Positions 32,723 through 46,177 of a stretch of DNA of 64,000 bases are shown here, in pieces. Below the pieces are notes generated by a model. That model saw nothing but the letters and a program-made list of their open reading frames with translations. It was not told the origin of the DNA and searched no databases. The stretch's first letter is position 1. Each line of letters opens with the position of its first letter. Both the position numbers and the translations under genes were made by a program. The DNA is from Saccoglossus kowalevskii. Lineage: Eukaryota; Hemichordata; Enteropneusta; Harrimaniidae. Location of the stretch: the NCBI RefSeq assembly GCF_000003605.2, contig NW_003115315.1, positions 1 to 64,000 of the forward strand, given 5' to 3'.

Positions 32723-33347
32723 ATAATGAAACTAAAAAATCAGATCTAATTTCTTACATTGGTCATCTCTAGTGAGAAATCGCGCAGATCCGCCTCATGT
32801 GAGAACAATGTGGGTTTCCTAACTAGATTTTCAGGGAAATGTCGACCATTGATCAAGTTATTATTATTTATTAAAAATGGACAGGTTTTCGATGTACTAA
32901 GCAATGAAATAATCGAGAGTTGGCCAGATCCACAGGTCACCTGTACTTGTCGAGTACTGACGCCCTCACACGCCGCGTTTCGCATAAAAGAAAACCCATT
33001 GGTTGACAGCAACCATATGATTTGGGGGGCTACGGACGCTGATAGGATGATCGCTGGCATGGGATTAGTGCCGCTTGGTGTGCGTGCATAATCTCTCTCT
33101 CTCTCTACCCAGAATCCTTTGTGGCCAAGTTTGTCGCGAATTTTCAGTATATACAACGCATTTCGTGGAGTCAAATGTCCATGAGCGACCATTAAAATCA
33201 TGTGGTTAATATTTAAGTCATGACATTACCAGTCTATTGTGTGCAACTACTAGTTAGAATACGATTTTTTCCAGATGCTCTTGGCACTCACCGTCGTGTC
33301 TGTTTTGTTTCATTCCATGGGGTACTCCGTTGTTGACAGTCAATGGC

Positions 33348-33512
33348 ATACTTACCTGGCGTAGGGGTTAACCGTGATCATGGAGGCGGTTCCCTCAGGG
33401 AGAGGCCCTCCCATTGCACTTCGGCTGTGCTGACACCTGCGATCGCCCCAAATGTCGGCGACTCGGGCGCATAATTTATGTTAGTGGGGGACTGCGTTCG
33501 CGCTATCCCCTG
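33348..33512 (+). ncRNA. U1: U1 snRNA, copy 35 (G81T, G109C)
   Basis: G109C in the stem-loop III region is private. One base is lost from the spacer near 33582. Confidence 0.95.
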
Positions 33513-34136
33513 ATAATGAAACTAAAAAATCAGATCTAATTTCTTACATTGGTCATCTCTAGTGAGAAATCGCGCAGATCCGCTCATGTGAGAACAATGT
33601 GGGTTTCCTAACTAGATTTTCAGGGAAATGTCGACCATTGATCAAGTTATTATTATTTATTAAAAATGGACAGGTTTTCGATGTACTAAGCAATGAAATA
33701 ATCGAGAGTTGGCCAGATCCACAGGTCACCTGTACTTGTCGAGTACTGACGCCCTCACACGCCGCGTTTCGCATAAAAGAAAACCCATTGGTTGACAGCA
33801 ACCATATGATTTGGGGGGCTACGGACGCTGATAGGATGATCGCTGGCATGGGATTAGTGCCGCTTGGTGTGCGTGCATAATCTCTCTCTCTCTCTACCCA
33901 GAATCCTTTGTGGCCAAGTTTGTCGCGAATTTTCAGTATATACAACGCATTTCGTGGAGTCAAATGTCCATGAGCGACCATTAAAATCATGTGGTTAATA
34001 TTTAAGTCATGACATTACCAGTCTATTGTGTGCAACTACTAGTTAGAATACGATTTTTTCCAGATGCTCTTGGCACTCACCGTCGTGTCTGTTTTGTTTC
34101 ATTCCATGGGGTACTCCGTTGTTGACAGTCAATGGC

Positions 34137-34301
34137 ATACTTACCTGGCGTAGGGGTTAACCGTGATCATGGAGGCGGTTCCCTCAGGGAGAGGCCCTCC
34201 CATTGCACTTCGGCTGGGCTGACACCTGCGATCGCCCCAAATGTGGGCGACTCGGGCGCATAATTTATGTTAGTGGGCGACTGCGTTCGCGCTATCCCCT
34301 G
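34137..34301 (+). ncRNA. U1: U1 snRNA, copy 36 (G142C)
   Basis: G142C breaks a G-C pair of stem-loop IV and is shared with copy 41. Spacer variants TCTATTTT, AATGTTGG and GTTGAAAGC; the middle and last are also after copy 41. Confidence 0.95.
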
Positions 34302-34927
34302 ATAATGAAACTAAAAAATCAGATCTATTTTCTTACATTGGTCATCTCTAGTGAGAAATCGCGCAGATCCGCCTCATGTGAGAACAATGTTGGTTTCCTA
34401 ACTAGATTTTCAGGGAAATGTCGACCATTGATCAAGTTATTATTATTTATTAAAAATGGACAGGTTTTCGATGTACTAAGCAATGAAATAATCGAGAGTT
34501 GGCCAGATCCACAGGTCACCTGTACTTGTCGAGTACTGACGCCCTCACACGCCGCGTTTCGCATAAAAGAAAACCCATTGGTTGAAAGCAACCATATGAT
34601 TTGGGGGGCTACGGACGCTGATAGGATGATCGCTGGCATGGGATTAGTGCCGCTTGGTGTGCGTGCATAATCTCTCTCTCTCTCTCTACCCAGAATCCTT
34701 TGTGGCCAAGTTTGTCGCGAATTTTCAGTATATACAACGCATTTCGTGAGTCAAATGTCCATGAGCGACCATTAAAATCATGTGGTTAATATTTAAGTCA
34801 TGACATTACCAGTCTATTGTGTGCAACTACTAGTTAGAATACGATTTTTTCCAGATGCTCTTGGCACTCACCGTCGTGTCTGTTTTGTTTCATTCCATGG
34901 GGTTCTCCGTTGTTGACAGTCAATGGC

Positions 34928-35092
34928 ATACTTACCTGGCGTAGGGGTTAACCGTGATCATGGAGGCGGTTCCCTCAGGGAGAGGCCCTCCCATTGCACT
35001 TCGGCTGTGCTGACACCTGCGATCGCCCCAAATGTGGGCGACTCGGGCGCATAATTTATGTTAGTGGGGGACTGCGTTCGCGCTATCCCCTG
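34928..35092 (+). ncRNA. U1: U1 snRNA, copy 37 (G81T)
   Basis: Spacer with seven Gs and an inserted A near 35587. Confidence 0.96.
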
Positions 35093-35719
35093 ATAATGAA
35101 ACTAAAAAATCAGATCTAATTTCTTACATTGGTCATCTCTAGTGAGAAATCGCGCAGATCCGCCTCATGTGAGAACAATGTGGGTTTCCTAACTAGATTT
35201 TCAGGGAAATGTCGACCATTGATCAAGTTATTATTATTTATTAAAAATGGACAGGTTTTCGATGTACTAAGCAATGAAATAATCGAGAGTTGGCCAGATC
35301 CACAGGTCACCTGTACTTGTCGAGTACTGACGCCCTCACACGCCGCGTTTCGCATAAAAGAAAACCCATTGGTTGACAGCAACCATATGATTTGGGGGGG
35401 CTACGGACGCTGATAGGATGATCGCTGGCATGGGATTAGGGCCGCTTGGTGTGCGTGCATAATCTCTCTCTCTCTCTACCCAGAATCCTTTGTGGCCAAG
35501 TTTGTCGCGAATTTTCAGTATATACAACGCATTTCGTGGAGTCAAATGTCCATGAGCGACCATTAAAATCATGTGGTTAATATTTAAAGTCATGACATTA
35601 CCAGTCTATTGTGTGCAACTGCTAGTTAGAATACGATTTTTTCCAGATGCTCTTGGCACTCACCGTCGTGTCTGTTTTGTTTCATTCCATGGGGTACTCC
35701 GTTGTTGACAGTCAATGGC

Positions 35720-35884
35720 ATACTTACCTGGCGTAGGGGTTAACCGTGATCATGGAGGCGGTTCCCTCAGGGAGAGGCCCTCCCATTGCACTTCGGCTGG
35801 GCTGACACCTGCGATCGCCCCAAATGTGGGCGACTCGGGCGCATAATTTATGTTAGTGGGGGACTGCGTTCGCGCTATCCCCTG
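35720..35884 (+). ncRNA. U1: U1 snRNA, copy 38 (consensus)
   Basis: Consensus gene; spacer AGATACGCC also after copy 57, GATATGATG also after copy 14. Confidence 0.97.
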
Positions 35885-36507
35885 ATAATGAAACTAAAAA
35901 ATCAGATCTAATTTCTTACATTGGTCATCTCTAGTGAGAAATCGCGCAGATACGCCTCATGTGAGAACAATGTGGGTTTCCTAACTAGATTTTCAGGGAA
36001 ATGTCGACCATTGATCAAGTTATTATTATTTATTAAAAATGGACAGGTTTTCGATGTACTAAGCAATGAAATAATCGAGAGTTGGCCAGATCCACAGGTC
36101 ACCTGTACTTGTCGAGTACTGACGCCCTCACACGCCGCGTTTCGCATAAAAGAAAACCCATTGGTTGACAGCAACCATATGATTTGGGGGGCTACGGACG
36201 CTGATATGATGATCGCTGGCATGGGATTAGGGCCGCTTGGTGTGCGTGCATAATCTCTCTCTCTCTACCCAGAATCCTTTGTGGCCAAGTTTGTCGCGAA
36301 TTTTCAGTATATACAACGCATTTCGTGGAGTCAAATGTCCATGAGCGACCATTAAAATCATGTGGTTAATATTTAAGTCATGACATTACCAGTCTATTGT
36401 GTGCAACTACTAGTTAGAATACGATTTTTTCCAGATGCTCTTGGCACTCACCGTCGTGTCTGTTTTGTTTCATTCCATGGGGTACTCCGTTGTTGACAGT
36501 CAATGGC

Positions 36508-36672
36508 ATACTTACCTGGCGTAGGGGTTAACCGTGATCATGGAGGCGGTTCCCTCAGGTAGAGGCCCTCCCATTGCACTTCGGCTGGGCTGACACCTGC
36601 GATCGCCCCAAATGTGGGCGACTCGGGCGCATAATTTATGTTAGTGGGGGACTGCGTTCGCGCTATCCCATG
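36508..36672 (+). ncRNA. U1: U1 snRNA, copy 39 (G53T, C163A)
   Basis: G53T recurs in copy 56. TGAG duplication in the spacer. Confidence 0.96.
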
Positions 36673-37302
36673 ATAATGAAACTAAAAAATCAGATCTAAT
36701 TTCTTACATTGGTCATCTCTAGTGAGAAATCGCGCAGATCCGCCTCATGTGAGTGAGAACAATGTGGGTTTCCTAACTAGATTTTCAGGGAAATGTCGAC
36801 CATTGATCAAGTTATTATTATTTATTAAAAATGGACAGGTTTTCGATGTACTAAGCAATGAAATAATCGAGAGTTGGCCAGATCCACAGGTCACCTGTAC
36901 TTGTCGAGTACTGACGCCCTCACACGCCGCGTTTCGCATAAAAGAAAACCCATTGGTTGACAGCAACCATATGATTTGGGGGGCTACGGACGCTGCTAGG
37001 ATGATCGCTGGCATGGGATTAGTGCCGCTTGGTGTGCGTGCATAATCTCTCTCTCTCTCTACCCAGAATCCTTTGTGGCCAAGTTTGTCGCGAATTTTCA
37101 GTATATACAACGCATTTCGTGGAGTCAAATGTCCATGAGCGACCATTAAAATCATGTGGTTAATATTTAAGTCATGACATTACCAGTCTATTGTGTGCAA
37201 CTACTAGTTAGAATACGATTTTTTTCCAGATGCTCTTGGCACTCACCGTCGTGTCTGTTTTGTTTCATTCCATGGGGTACTCCGTTGTTGACAGTCAATG
37301 GC

Positions 37303-37467
37303 ATACTTACCTGGCGTAGGGGTTAACCGTGATCATGGAGGCGGTTCCCTCAGGGAGAGGCCCTCCCATTGCACTTCGGCTGGGCTGACACCTGCGATCG
37401 CCCCAAATGTGGGCGACTCGGGCGCATAATTTATGTTAGTGGGGGACTGCGTTCGCGCTATCCCCTG
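37303..37467 (+). ncRNA. U1: U1 snRNA, copy 40 (consensus)
   Basis: Consensus gene; spacer GCATGAAAG is private. Confidence 0.97.
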
Positions 37468-38093
37468 ATAATGAAACTAAAAAATCAGATCTAATTTCTT
37501 ACATTGGTCATCTCTAGTGAGAAATCGCGCAGATCCGCCTCATGTGAGAACAATGTGGGTTTCCTAACTAGATTTTCAGGGAAATGTCGACCATTGATCA
37601 AGTTATTATTATTTATTAAAAATGGACAGGTTTTCGATGTACTAAGCAATGAAATAATCGAGAGTTGGCCAGATCCACAGGTCACCTGTACTTGTCGAGT
37701 ACTGACGCCCTCACACGCCGCGTTTCGCATGAAAGAAAACCCATTGGTTGACAGCAACCATATGATTTGGGGGGCTACGGACGCTGATAGGATGATCGCT
37801 GGCATGGGATTAGTGCCGCTTGGTGTGCGTGCATAATCTCTCTCTCTCTCTACCCAGAATCCTTTGTGGCCAAGTTTGTCGCGAATTTTCAGTATATACA
37901 ACGCATTTTGTGGAGTCAAATGTCCATGAGCGACCATTAAAATCATGTGGTTAATATTTAAGTCATGACATTACCAGTCTATTGTGTGCAACTACTAGTT
38001 AGAATACGATTTTTTCCAGATGCTCTTGGCACTCACCGTCGTGTCTGTTTTGTTTCATTCCATGGGGTACTCCGTTGTTGACAGTCAATGGCC

Positions 38094-38260
38094 ATACTTA
38101 CCTGGCGTAGGGGTTAACTGTGATCATGGAGGCTGGTTCCTCAAGGGAGAGGCCCTCTCATTGCACTTCGGCTGGGCTGACACCTGCGATCGCCCCAAAT
38201 GTGGGCGACTTCGGGCGCCATAATTTATGTAGTGGGCGACTGCGTTCGCGCTATCCCCTG
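38094..38260 (+). pseudogene. U1: U1 snRNA, copy 41, degenerate (many indels)
   Basis: Alone among the full-length copies it has at least six single-base indels (near nt 40, 45, 50, 62, 117, 122 and 134) plus C26T and G142C, and an extra C directly before the first base. Stem-loops II and III would be distorted. Upstream promoter and downstream spacer are otherwise normal and resemble copy 36. Either a pseudogene or a poorly polished stretch of assembly. Confidence 0.75.
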
Positions 38261-38889
38261 ATAATGAAACTAAAAATCAGATCTAATTTTCTTACATTGG
38301 TCATCTCTAGTGAGAAATCGCGCAGATCCGCCTCATGTGAGAACAATGTTGGTTTCCTAACTAGATTTTCAGGGAAATGTCGACCATTGATCAAGTTATT
38401 ATTATTTATTAAAAATGGACAGGTTTTCGATGTACTAAGCAATGAAATAATCGAGAGTTGGCCAGATCCACAGGTCACCTGTACTTGTCGAGTACTGACG
38501 CCCTCACACGCCGCGTTTCGCATAAAAGAAAACCCATTGGTTGAAAGCAACCATATGATTTGGGGGGCTACGGACGCTGATAGGATGATCGCTGGCATGG
38601 GATTAGTGCCGCTTGGTGTGCGTGCATAATCTCTCTCTCTCTCTCTCTACCCAGAATCCTTTGTGGCCAAGTTTGTCGCGAATTTTCAGTATATACAACG
38701 CATTTCGTGGAGTCAAATGTCCATGAGCGACCATTAAAATCATGTGGTTAATATTTAAGTCATGACATTACCAGTCTATTGTGTGCAACTACTAGTTAGA
38801 ATACGATTTTTTCCAGATGCTCTTGGCACTCACCGTCGTGTCTGTTTTGTTTCATTCCATGGGGTACTCCGTTGTTGACAGTCAATGGC

Positions 38890-39054
38890 ATACTTACCTG
38901 GCGTAGGGGTTAACCGTGATCATGGAGGCGGTTCCCTCAGGGAGAGGCCTTCCCATTGCACTTCGGCTGGGCTGACACCTGCGATCGCCCCAAATGTGGG
39001 CGACTCGGGCGCATAATTTATGTTAGTGGGGGACTGCGTTCGCGCTATCCCCTG
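38890..39054 (+). ncRNA. U1: U1 snRNA, copy 42 (C61T)
   Basis: Spacer GTTGAAAGC as after copies 12, 36 and 41; an extra G lies in the promoter of the next copy near 39650. Confidence 0.96.
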
Positions 39055-39680
39055 ATAATGAAACTAAAAAATCAGATCTAATTTCTTACATTGGTCATCT
39101 CTAGTGAGAAATCGCGCAGATCCGCCTCATGTGAGAACAATGTGGGTTTCCTAACTAGATTTTCAGGGAAATGTCGACCATTGATCAAGTTATTATTATT
39201 TATTAAAAATGGACAGGTTTTCGATGTACTAAGCAATGAAATAATCGAGAGTTGGCCAGATCCACAGGTCACCTGTACTTGTCGAGTACTGACGCCCTCA
39301 CACGCCGCGTTTCGCATAAAAGAAAACCCATTGGTTGAAAGCAACCATATGATTTGGGGGGCTACGGACGCTGATAGGATGATCGCTGGCATGGGATTAG
39401 TGCCGCTTGGTGTGCGTGCATAATCTCTCTCTCTCTCTACCCAGAATCCTTTGTGGCCAAGTTTGTCGCGAATTTTCAGTATATACAACGCATTTCGTGG
39501 AGTCAAATGTCCATGAGCGACCATTAAAATCATGTGGTTAATATTTAAGTCATGACATTACCAGTCTATTGTGTGCAACTACTAGTTAGAATACGATTTT
39601 TTCCAGATGCTCTTGGCACTCACCGTCGTGTCTGTTTTGTTTCATTCCATGGGGGTACTCCGTTGTTGACAGTCAATGGC

Positions 39681-39845
39681 ATACTTACCTGGCGTAGGGG
39701 TTAACCGTGATCATGGAGGCGGTTCCCTCAGGGAGAGGCCTTCCCATTGCACTTCGGCTGGGCTGACACCTGCGATCGCCCCAAATGTGGGCGACTCGGG
39801 CGCATAATTTATGTTAGTGGGGGACTGCGTTCGCGCTATCCCCTG
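39681..39845 (+). ncRNA. U1: U1 snRNA, copy 43 (C61T), altered 3' box
   Basis: A G is inserted into the 3' box region (AAAAAGATCAGA near 39857). TGAG duplication follows. Confidence 0.95.
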
Positions 39846-40477
39846 ATAATGAAACTAAAAAGATCAGATCTAATTTCTTACATTGGTCATCTCTAGTGAG
39901 AAATCGCGCAGATCCGCCTCATGTGAGTGAGAACAATGTGGGTTTCCTAACTAGATTTTCAGGGAAATGTCGACCATTGATCAAGTTATTATTATTTATT
40001 AAAAATGGACAGGTTTTCGATGTACTAAGCAATGAAATAATCGAGAGTTGGCCAGATCCACAGGTCACCTGTACTTGTCGAGTACTGACGCCCTCACACG
40101 CCGCGTTTCGCATAAAAGAAAACCCATTGGTTGACAGCAACCATATGATTTGGGGGGCTACGGACGCTGATAGGATGATCGCTGGCATGGGATTAGTGCC
40201 GCTTGGTGTGCGTGCATAATCTCTCTCTCTCTCTCTACCCAGAATCCTTTGTGGCCAAGTTTGTCGCGAATTTTCAGTATATACAACGCATTTCGTGGAG
40301 TCAAATGTCCATGAGCGACCATTAAAATCATGTGGTTAATATTTAAGTCATGACATTACCAGTCTATTGTGTGCAACTACTAGTTAGAATACGATTTTTT
40401 CCAGATGCTCTTGGCACTCACCGTCGTGTCTGTTTTGTTTCATTCCATGGGGTACTCCGTTGTTGACAGTCAATGGC

Positions 40478-40642
40478 ATACTTACCTGGCGTAGGGGTTA
40501 ACCGTGATCATGGAGGCGGTTCCCTCAGGGAGAGGCCCTCCCATTGCACTTCGGCTGGGCTGACACCTGCGATCGCCCCAAATGTGGGCGACTCGGGCGC
40601 ATAATTTATGTTAGTGGGGGACTGCGTTCGCGCTATCCCCTG
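40478..40642 (+). ncRNA. U1: U1 snRNA, copy 44 (consensus)
   Basis: Consensus gene; the CT tract starts TTCTCT, shared with copy 46. Confidence 0.97.
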
Positions 40643-41267
40643 ATAATGAAACTAAAAAATCAGATCTAATTTCTTACATTGGTCATCTCTAGTGAGAAAT
40701 CGCGCAGATCCGCCTCATGTGAGAACAATGTGGGTTTCCTAACTAGATTTTCAGGGAAATGTCGACCATTGATCAAGTTATTATTATTTATTAAAAATGG
40801 ACAGGTTTTCGATGTACTAAGCAATGAAATAATCGAGAGTTGGCCAGATCCACAGGTCACCTGTACTTGTCGAGTACTGACGCCCTCACACGCCGCGTTT
40901 CGCATAAAAGAAAACTCATTGGTTGACAGCAACCATATGATTTGGGGGGCTACGGACGCTGATAGGATGATCGCTGGCATGGGATTAGTGCCGCTTGGTG
41001 TGCGTGCATAATTTCTCTCTCTCTCTACCCAGAATCCTTTGTGGCCAAGTTTGTCGCGAATTTTCAGTATATACAACGCATTTCGTGGAGTCAAATGTCC
41101 ATGAGCGACCATTAAAATCATGTGGTTAATATTTAAGTCATGACATTACCAGTCTATTGTGTGCAACTACTAGTTAGAATACGATTTTTTCCAGATGCTC
41201 TTGGCACTCACCGTCGTGTCTGTTTTGTTTCATTCCATGGGGTACTCCGTTGTTGACAGTCAATGGC

Positions 41268-41432
41268 ATACTTACCTGGCGTAGGGGTTAACCGTGATCA
41301 TGGAGGCGGTTCCCTCAGGGAGAGGCCTTCCCATTGCACTTCGGCTGGGCTGACACCTGCGATCACCCCAAATGTGGGCGACTCGGGCGCATAATTTATG
41401 TTAGTGGGGGACTGCGTTCGCGCTATCCCCTG
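41268..41432 (+). ncRNA. U1: U1 snRNA, copy 45 (C61T, G98A)
   Basis: The only copy with G98A but not G81T. One-base insertion in the spacer near 41724. Confidence 0.96.
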
Positions 41433-42056
41433 ATAATGAAACTAAAAAATCAGATCTAATTTCTTACATTGGTCATCTCTAGTGAGAAATCGCGCAGATC
41501 CGCCTCATGTGAGAACAATGTGGGTTTCCTAACTAGATTTTCAGGGAAATGTCGACCATTGATCAAGTTATTATTATTTATTAAAAATGGACAGGTTTTC
41601 GATGTACTAAGCAATGAAATAATCGAGAGTTGGCCAGATCCACAGGTCACCTGTACTTGTCGAGTACTGACGCCCTCACACGCCGCGTTTCGCATAAAAG
41701 AAAACCCATTGGTTGACAGCAACCCATATGATTTGGGGGGCTACGGACGCTGATAGGATGATCGCTGGCATGGGATTAGTGCCGCTTGGTGTGCGTGCAT
41801 AATCTCTCTCTCTCTACCCAGAATCCTTTGTGGCCAAGTTTGTCGCGAATTTTCAGTATATACAACGCATTTCGTGGAGTCAAATGTCCATGAGCGACCA
41901 TTAAAATCATGTGGTTAATATTTAAGTCATGACATTACCAGTCTATTGTGTGCAACTACTAGTTAGAATACGATTTTTTCCAGATGCTCTTGGCACTCAC
42001 CGTCGTGTCTGTTTTGTTTCATTCCATGGGGTACTCCGTTGTTGACAGTCAATGGC

Positions 42057-42221
42057 ATACTTACCTGGCGTAGGGGTTAACCGTGATCATGGAGGCGGTT
42101 CCCTCAGGGAGAGGCCCTCCCATTGCACTTCGGCTGGGCTGACACCTGCGATCGCCCCAAATGTGGGCGACTCGGGCGCATAATTTATGTTAGTGGGGGA
42201 CTGCGTTCGCGCTATCCCCTG
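42057..42221 (+). ncRNA. U1: U1 snRNA, copy 46 (consensus)
   Basis: Consensus gene; spacer TCTATTTT shared with copies 36 and 56. Confidence 0.97.
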
Positions 42222-42846
42222 ATAATGAAACTAAAAAATCAGATCTATTTTCTTACATTGGTCATCTCTAGTGAGAAATCGCGCAGATCCGCCTCATGTG
42301 AGAACAATGTGGGTTTCCTAACTAGATTTTCAGGGAAATGTCGACCATTGATCAAGTTATTATTATTTATTAAAAATGGACAGGTTTTCGATGTACTAAG
42401 CAATGAAATAATCGAGAGTTGGCCAGATCCACAGGTCACCTGTACTTGTCGAGTACTGACGCCCTCACACGCCGCGTTTCGCATAAAAGAAAACCCATTG
42501 GTTGACAGCAACCATATGATTTGGGGGGCTACGGACGCTGATAGGATGATCGCTGGCATGGGATTAGTGCCGCTTGGTGTGCGTGCATAATTTCTCTCTC
42601 TCTCTACCCAGAATCCTTTGTGGCCAAGTTTGTCGCGAATTTTCAGTATATACAACGCATTTCGTGGAGTCAAATGTCCATGAGCGACCATTAAAATCAT
42701 GTGGTTAATATTTAAGTCATGACATTACCAGTCTATTGTGTGCAACTACTAGTTAGAATACGATTTTTTCCAGATGCTCTTGGCACTCACCGTCGTGTCT
42801 GTTTTGTTTCATTCCATGGGGTACTCCGTTGTTGACAGTCAATGGC

Positions 42847-43011
42847 ATACTTACCTGGCGTAGGGGTTAACCGTGATCATGGAGGCGGTTCCCTCAGGGA
42901 GAGGCCCTCCCATTGCACTTCGGCTGGGCTGACACCTGCGATCGCCCCAAATGTGGGCGACTCGGGCGCATAATTTATGTTAGTGGGGGACTGCGTTCGC
43001 GCTATCCCCTG
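42847..43011 (+). ncRNA. U1: U1 snRNA, copy 47 (consensus)
   Basis: Consensus gene; spacer GATTAGGG variant. Confidence 0.97.
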
Positions 43012-43636
43012 ATAATGAAACTAAAAAATCAGATCTAATTTCTTACATTGGTCATCTCTAGTGAGAAATCGCGCAGATCCGCCTCATGTGAGAACAATGT
43101 GGGTTTCCTAACTAGATTTTCAGGGAAATGTCGACCATTGATCAAGTTATTATTATTTATTAAAAATGGACAGGTTTTCGATGTACTAAGCAATGAAATA
43201 ATCGAGAGTTGGCCAGATCCACAGGTCACCTGTACTTGTCGAGTACTGACGCCCTCACACGCCGCGTTTCGCATAAAAGAAAACCCATTGGTTGACAGCA
43301 ACCATATGATTTGGGGGGCTACGGACGCTGATAGGATGATCGCTGGCATGGGATTAGGGCCGCTTGGTGTGCGTGCATAATCTCTCTCTCTCTCTACCCA
43401 GAATCCTTTGTGGCCAAGTTTGTCGCGAATTTTCAGTATATACAACGCATTTCGTGGAGTCAAATGTCCATGAGCGACCATTAAAATCATGTGGTTAATA
43501 TTTAAGTCATGACATTACCAGTCTATTGTGTGCAACTACTAGTTAGAATACGATTTTTTCTAGATGCTCTTGGCACTCACCGTCGTGTCTGTTTTGTTTC
43601 ATTCCATGGGGTACTCCGTTGTTGACAGTCAATGGC

Positions 43637-43801
43637 ATACTTACCTGGCGTAGGGGTTAACCGTGATCATAGAGGCGGTTCCCTCAGGGAGAGGCCCTCC
43701 CATTGCACTTCGGCTGTGCTGACACCTGCGATCGCCCCAAATGTGGGCGACTCGGGCGCATAATTTATGTTAGTGGGGGACTGCGTTCGCGCTATCCCCT
43801 G
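43637..43801 (+). ncRNA. U1: U1 snRNA, copy 48 (G35A, G81T)
   Basis: G35A lies in the U1-70K loop, inside the four bases lost on LINE insertion. Spacer AATTCC as after copies 1 and 13. Confidence 0.95.
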
Positions 43802-44426
43802 ATAATGAAACTAAAAAATCAGATCTAATTTCTTACATTGGTCATCTCTAGTGAGAAATCGCGCAGATCCGCCTCATGTGAGAACAATGTGGGTTTCCTA
43901 ACTAGATTTTCAGGGAAATGTCGACCATTGATCAAGTTATTATTATTTATTAAAAATGGACAGGTTTTCGATGTACTAAGCAATGAAATAATCGAGAGTT
44001 GGCCAATTCCACAGGTCACCTGTACTTGTCGAGTACTGACGCCCTCACACGCCGCGTTTCGCATAAAAGAAAACCCATTGGTTGACAGCAACCATATGAT
44101 TTGGGGGGCTACGGACGCTGATAGGATGATCGCTGGCATGGGATTAGTGCCGCTTGGTGTGCGTGCATAATCTCTCTCTCTCTCTACCCAGAATCCTTTG
44201 TGGCCAAGTTTGTCGCGAATTTTCAGTATATACAACGCATTTCGTGGAGTCAAATGTCCATGAGCGACCATTAAAATCATGTGGTTAATATTTAAGTCAT
44301 GACATTACCAGTCTATTGTGTGCAACTACTAGTTAGAATACGATTTTTTCCAGATGCTCTTGGCACTCACCGTCGTGTCTGTTTTGTTTCATTCCATGGG
44401 GTACTCCGTTGTTGACAGTCAATGGC

Positions 44427-44591
44427 ATACTTACCTGGCGTAGGGGTTAACCGTGATCATGGAGGCGGTTCCCTCAGGGAGAGGCCCTCCCATTGCACTT
44501 CGGCTGGGCTGACACCTGCGATCGCCCCAAATGTGGGCGACTCGGGCGCATAATTTATGTTAGTGGGGGACTGCGTTCGCGCTATCCCATG
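44427..44591 (+). ncRNA. U1: U1 snRNA, copy 49 (C163A)
   Basis: With TGAG duplication and CACTTG in the palindrome, a three-marker combination shared only with copy 69. Confidence 0.96.
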
Positions 44592-45220
44592 ATAATGAAA
44601 CTAAAAAATCAGATCTAATTTCTTACATTGGTCATCTCTAGTGAGAAATCGCGCAGATCCGCCTCATGTGAGTGAGAACAATGTGGGTTTCCTAACTAGA
44701 TTTTCAGGGAAATGTCGACCATTGATCAAGTTATTATTATTTATTAAAAATGGACAGGTTTTCGATGTACTAAGCAATGAAATAATCGAGAGTTGGCCAG
44801 ATCCACAGGTCACTTGTACTTGTCGAGTACTGACGCCCTCACACGCCGCGTTTCGCATAAAAGAAAACCCATTGGTTGACAGCAACCATATGATTTGGGG
44901 GGCTACGGACGCTGATAGGATGATCGCTGGCATGGGATTAGTGCCGCTTGGTGTGCGTGCATAATCTCTCTCTCTCTCTACCCAGAATCCTTTGTGGCCA
45001 AGTTTGTCGCGAATTTTCAGTATATACAACGCATTTCGTGGAGTCAAATGTCCATGAGCGACCATTAAAATCATGTGGTTAATATTTAAGTCATGACATT
45101 ACCAGTCTATTGTGTGCAACTACTAGTTAGAATACGATTTTTTCCAGATGCTCTTGGCACTCACCGTCGTGTCTGTTTTGTTTCATTCCATGGGGTACTC
45201 CGTTGTTGACAGTCAATGGC

Positions 45221-45385
45221 ATACTTACCTGGCGTAGGGGTTAACCGTGATCATGGAGGCGGTTCCCTCAGGGAGAGGCCCTCCCATTGCACTTCGGCTG
45301 GGCTGACACCTGCGATCGCCCCAAATGTGGGCGACTCGGGCGCATAATTTATGTTAGTGGGGGACTGCGTTCGCGCTATCCCCTG
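45221..45385 (+). ncRNA. U1: U1 snRNA, copy 50 (consensus)
   Basis: Consensus gene; the spacer has an inserted T (GATTCAAG) and one ATT triplet fewer near 45525. Confidence 0.97.
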
Positions 45386-46012
45386 ATAATGAAACTAAAA
45401 AATCAGATCTAATTTCTTACATTGGTCATCTCTAGTGAGAAATCGCGCAGATCCGCCTCATGTGAGAACAATGTGGGTTTCCTAACTAGATTTTCAGGGA
45501 AATGTCGACCATTGATTCAAGTTATTATTTATTAAAAATGGACAGGTTTTCGATGTACTAAGCAATGAAATAATCGAGAGTTGGCCAGATCCACAGGTCA
45601 CCTGTACTTGTCGAGTACTGACGCCCTCACACGCCGCGTTTCGCATAAAAGAAAACCCATTGGTTGACAGCAACCATATGATTTGGGGGGCTACGGACGC
45701 TGATAGGATGATCGCTGGCATGGGATTAGTGCCGCTTGGTGTGCGTGCATAATCTCTCTCTCTCTCTCTCTACCCAGAATCCTTTGTGGCCAAGTTTGTC
45801 GCGAATTTTCAGTATATACAACGCATTTCGTGGAGTCAAATGTCCATGAGCGACCATTAAAATCATGTGGTTAATATTTAAGTCATGACATTACCAGTCT
45901 ATTGTGTGCAACTACTAGTTAGAATACGATTTTTTCCAGATGCTCTTGGCACTCACCGTCGTGTCTGTTTTGTTTCATTCCATGGGGTACTCCGTTGTTG
46001 ACAGTCAATGGC

Positions 46013-46177
46013 ATACTTACCTGGCGTAGGGGTTAACCGTGATCATGGAGGCGGTTCCCTCAGGGAGAGGCCCTCCCATTGCACTTCGGCTGGGCTGACA
46101 CCTGCGATCGCCCCAAATGTGGGCGACTCGGGCGCATAATTTATGTTAGCGGGGGACTGCGTTCGCGCTATCCCCTG
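46013..46177 (+). ncRNA. U1: U1 snRNA, copy 51 (T138C)
   Basis: Private T138C between Sm site and stem-loop IV. Short CT tract (5 pairs). Confidence 0.96.

Noticed and set aside
38020-38629. Two longer frames across U1 copy 41
   Set aside because: They arise only from the cluster of one-base indels in that copy and cover non-coding U1.
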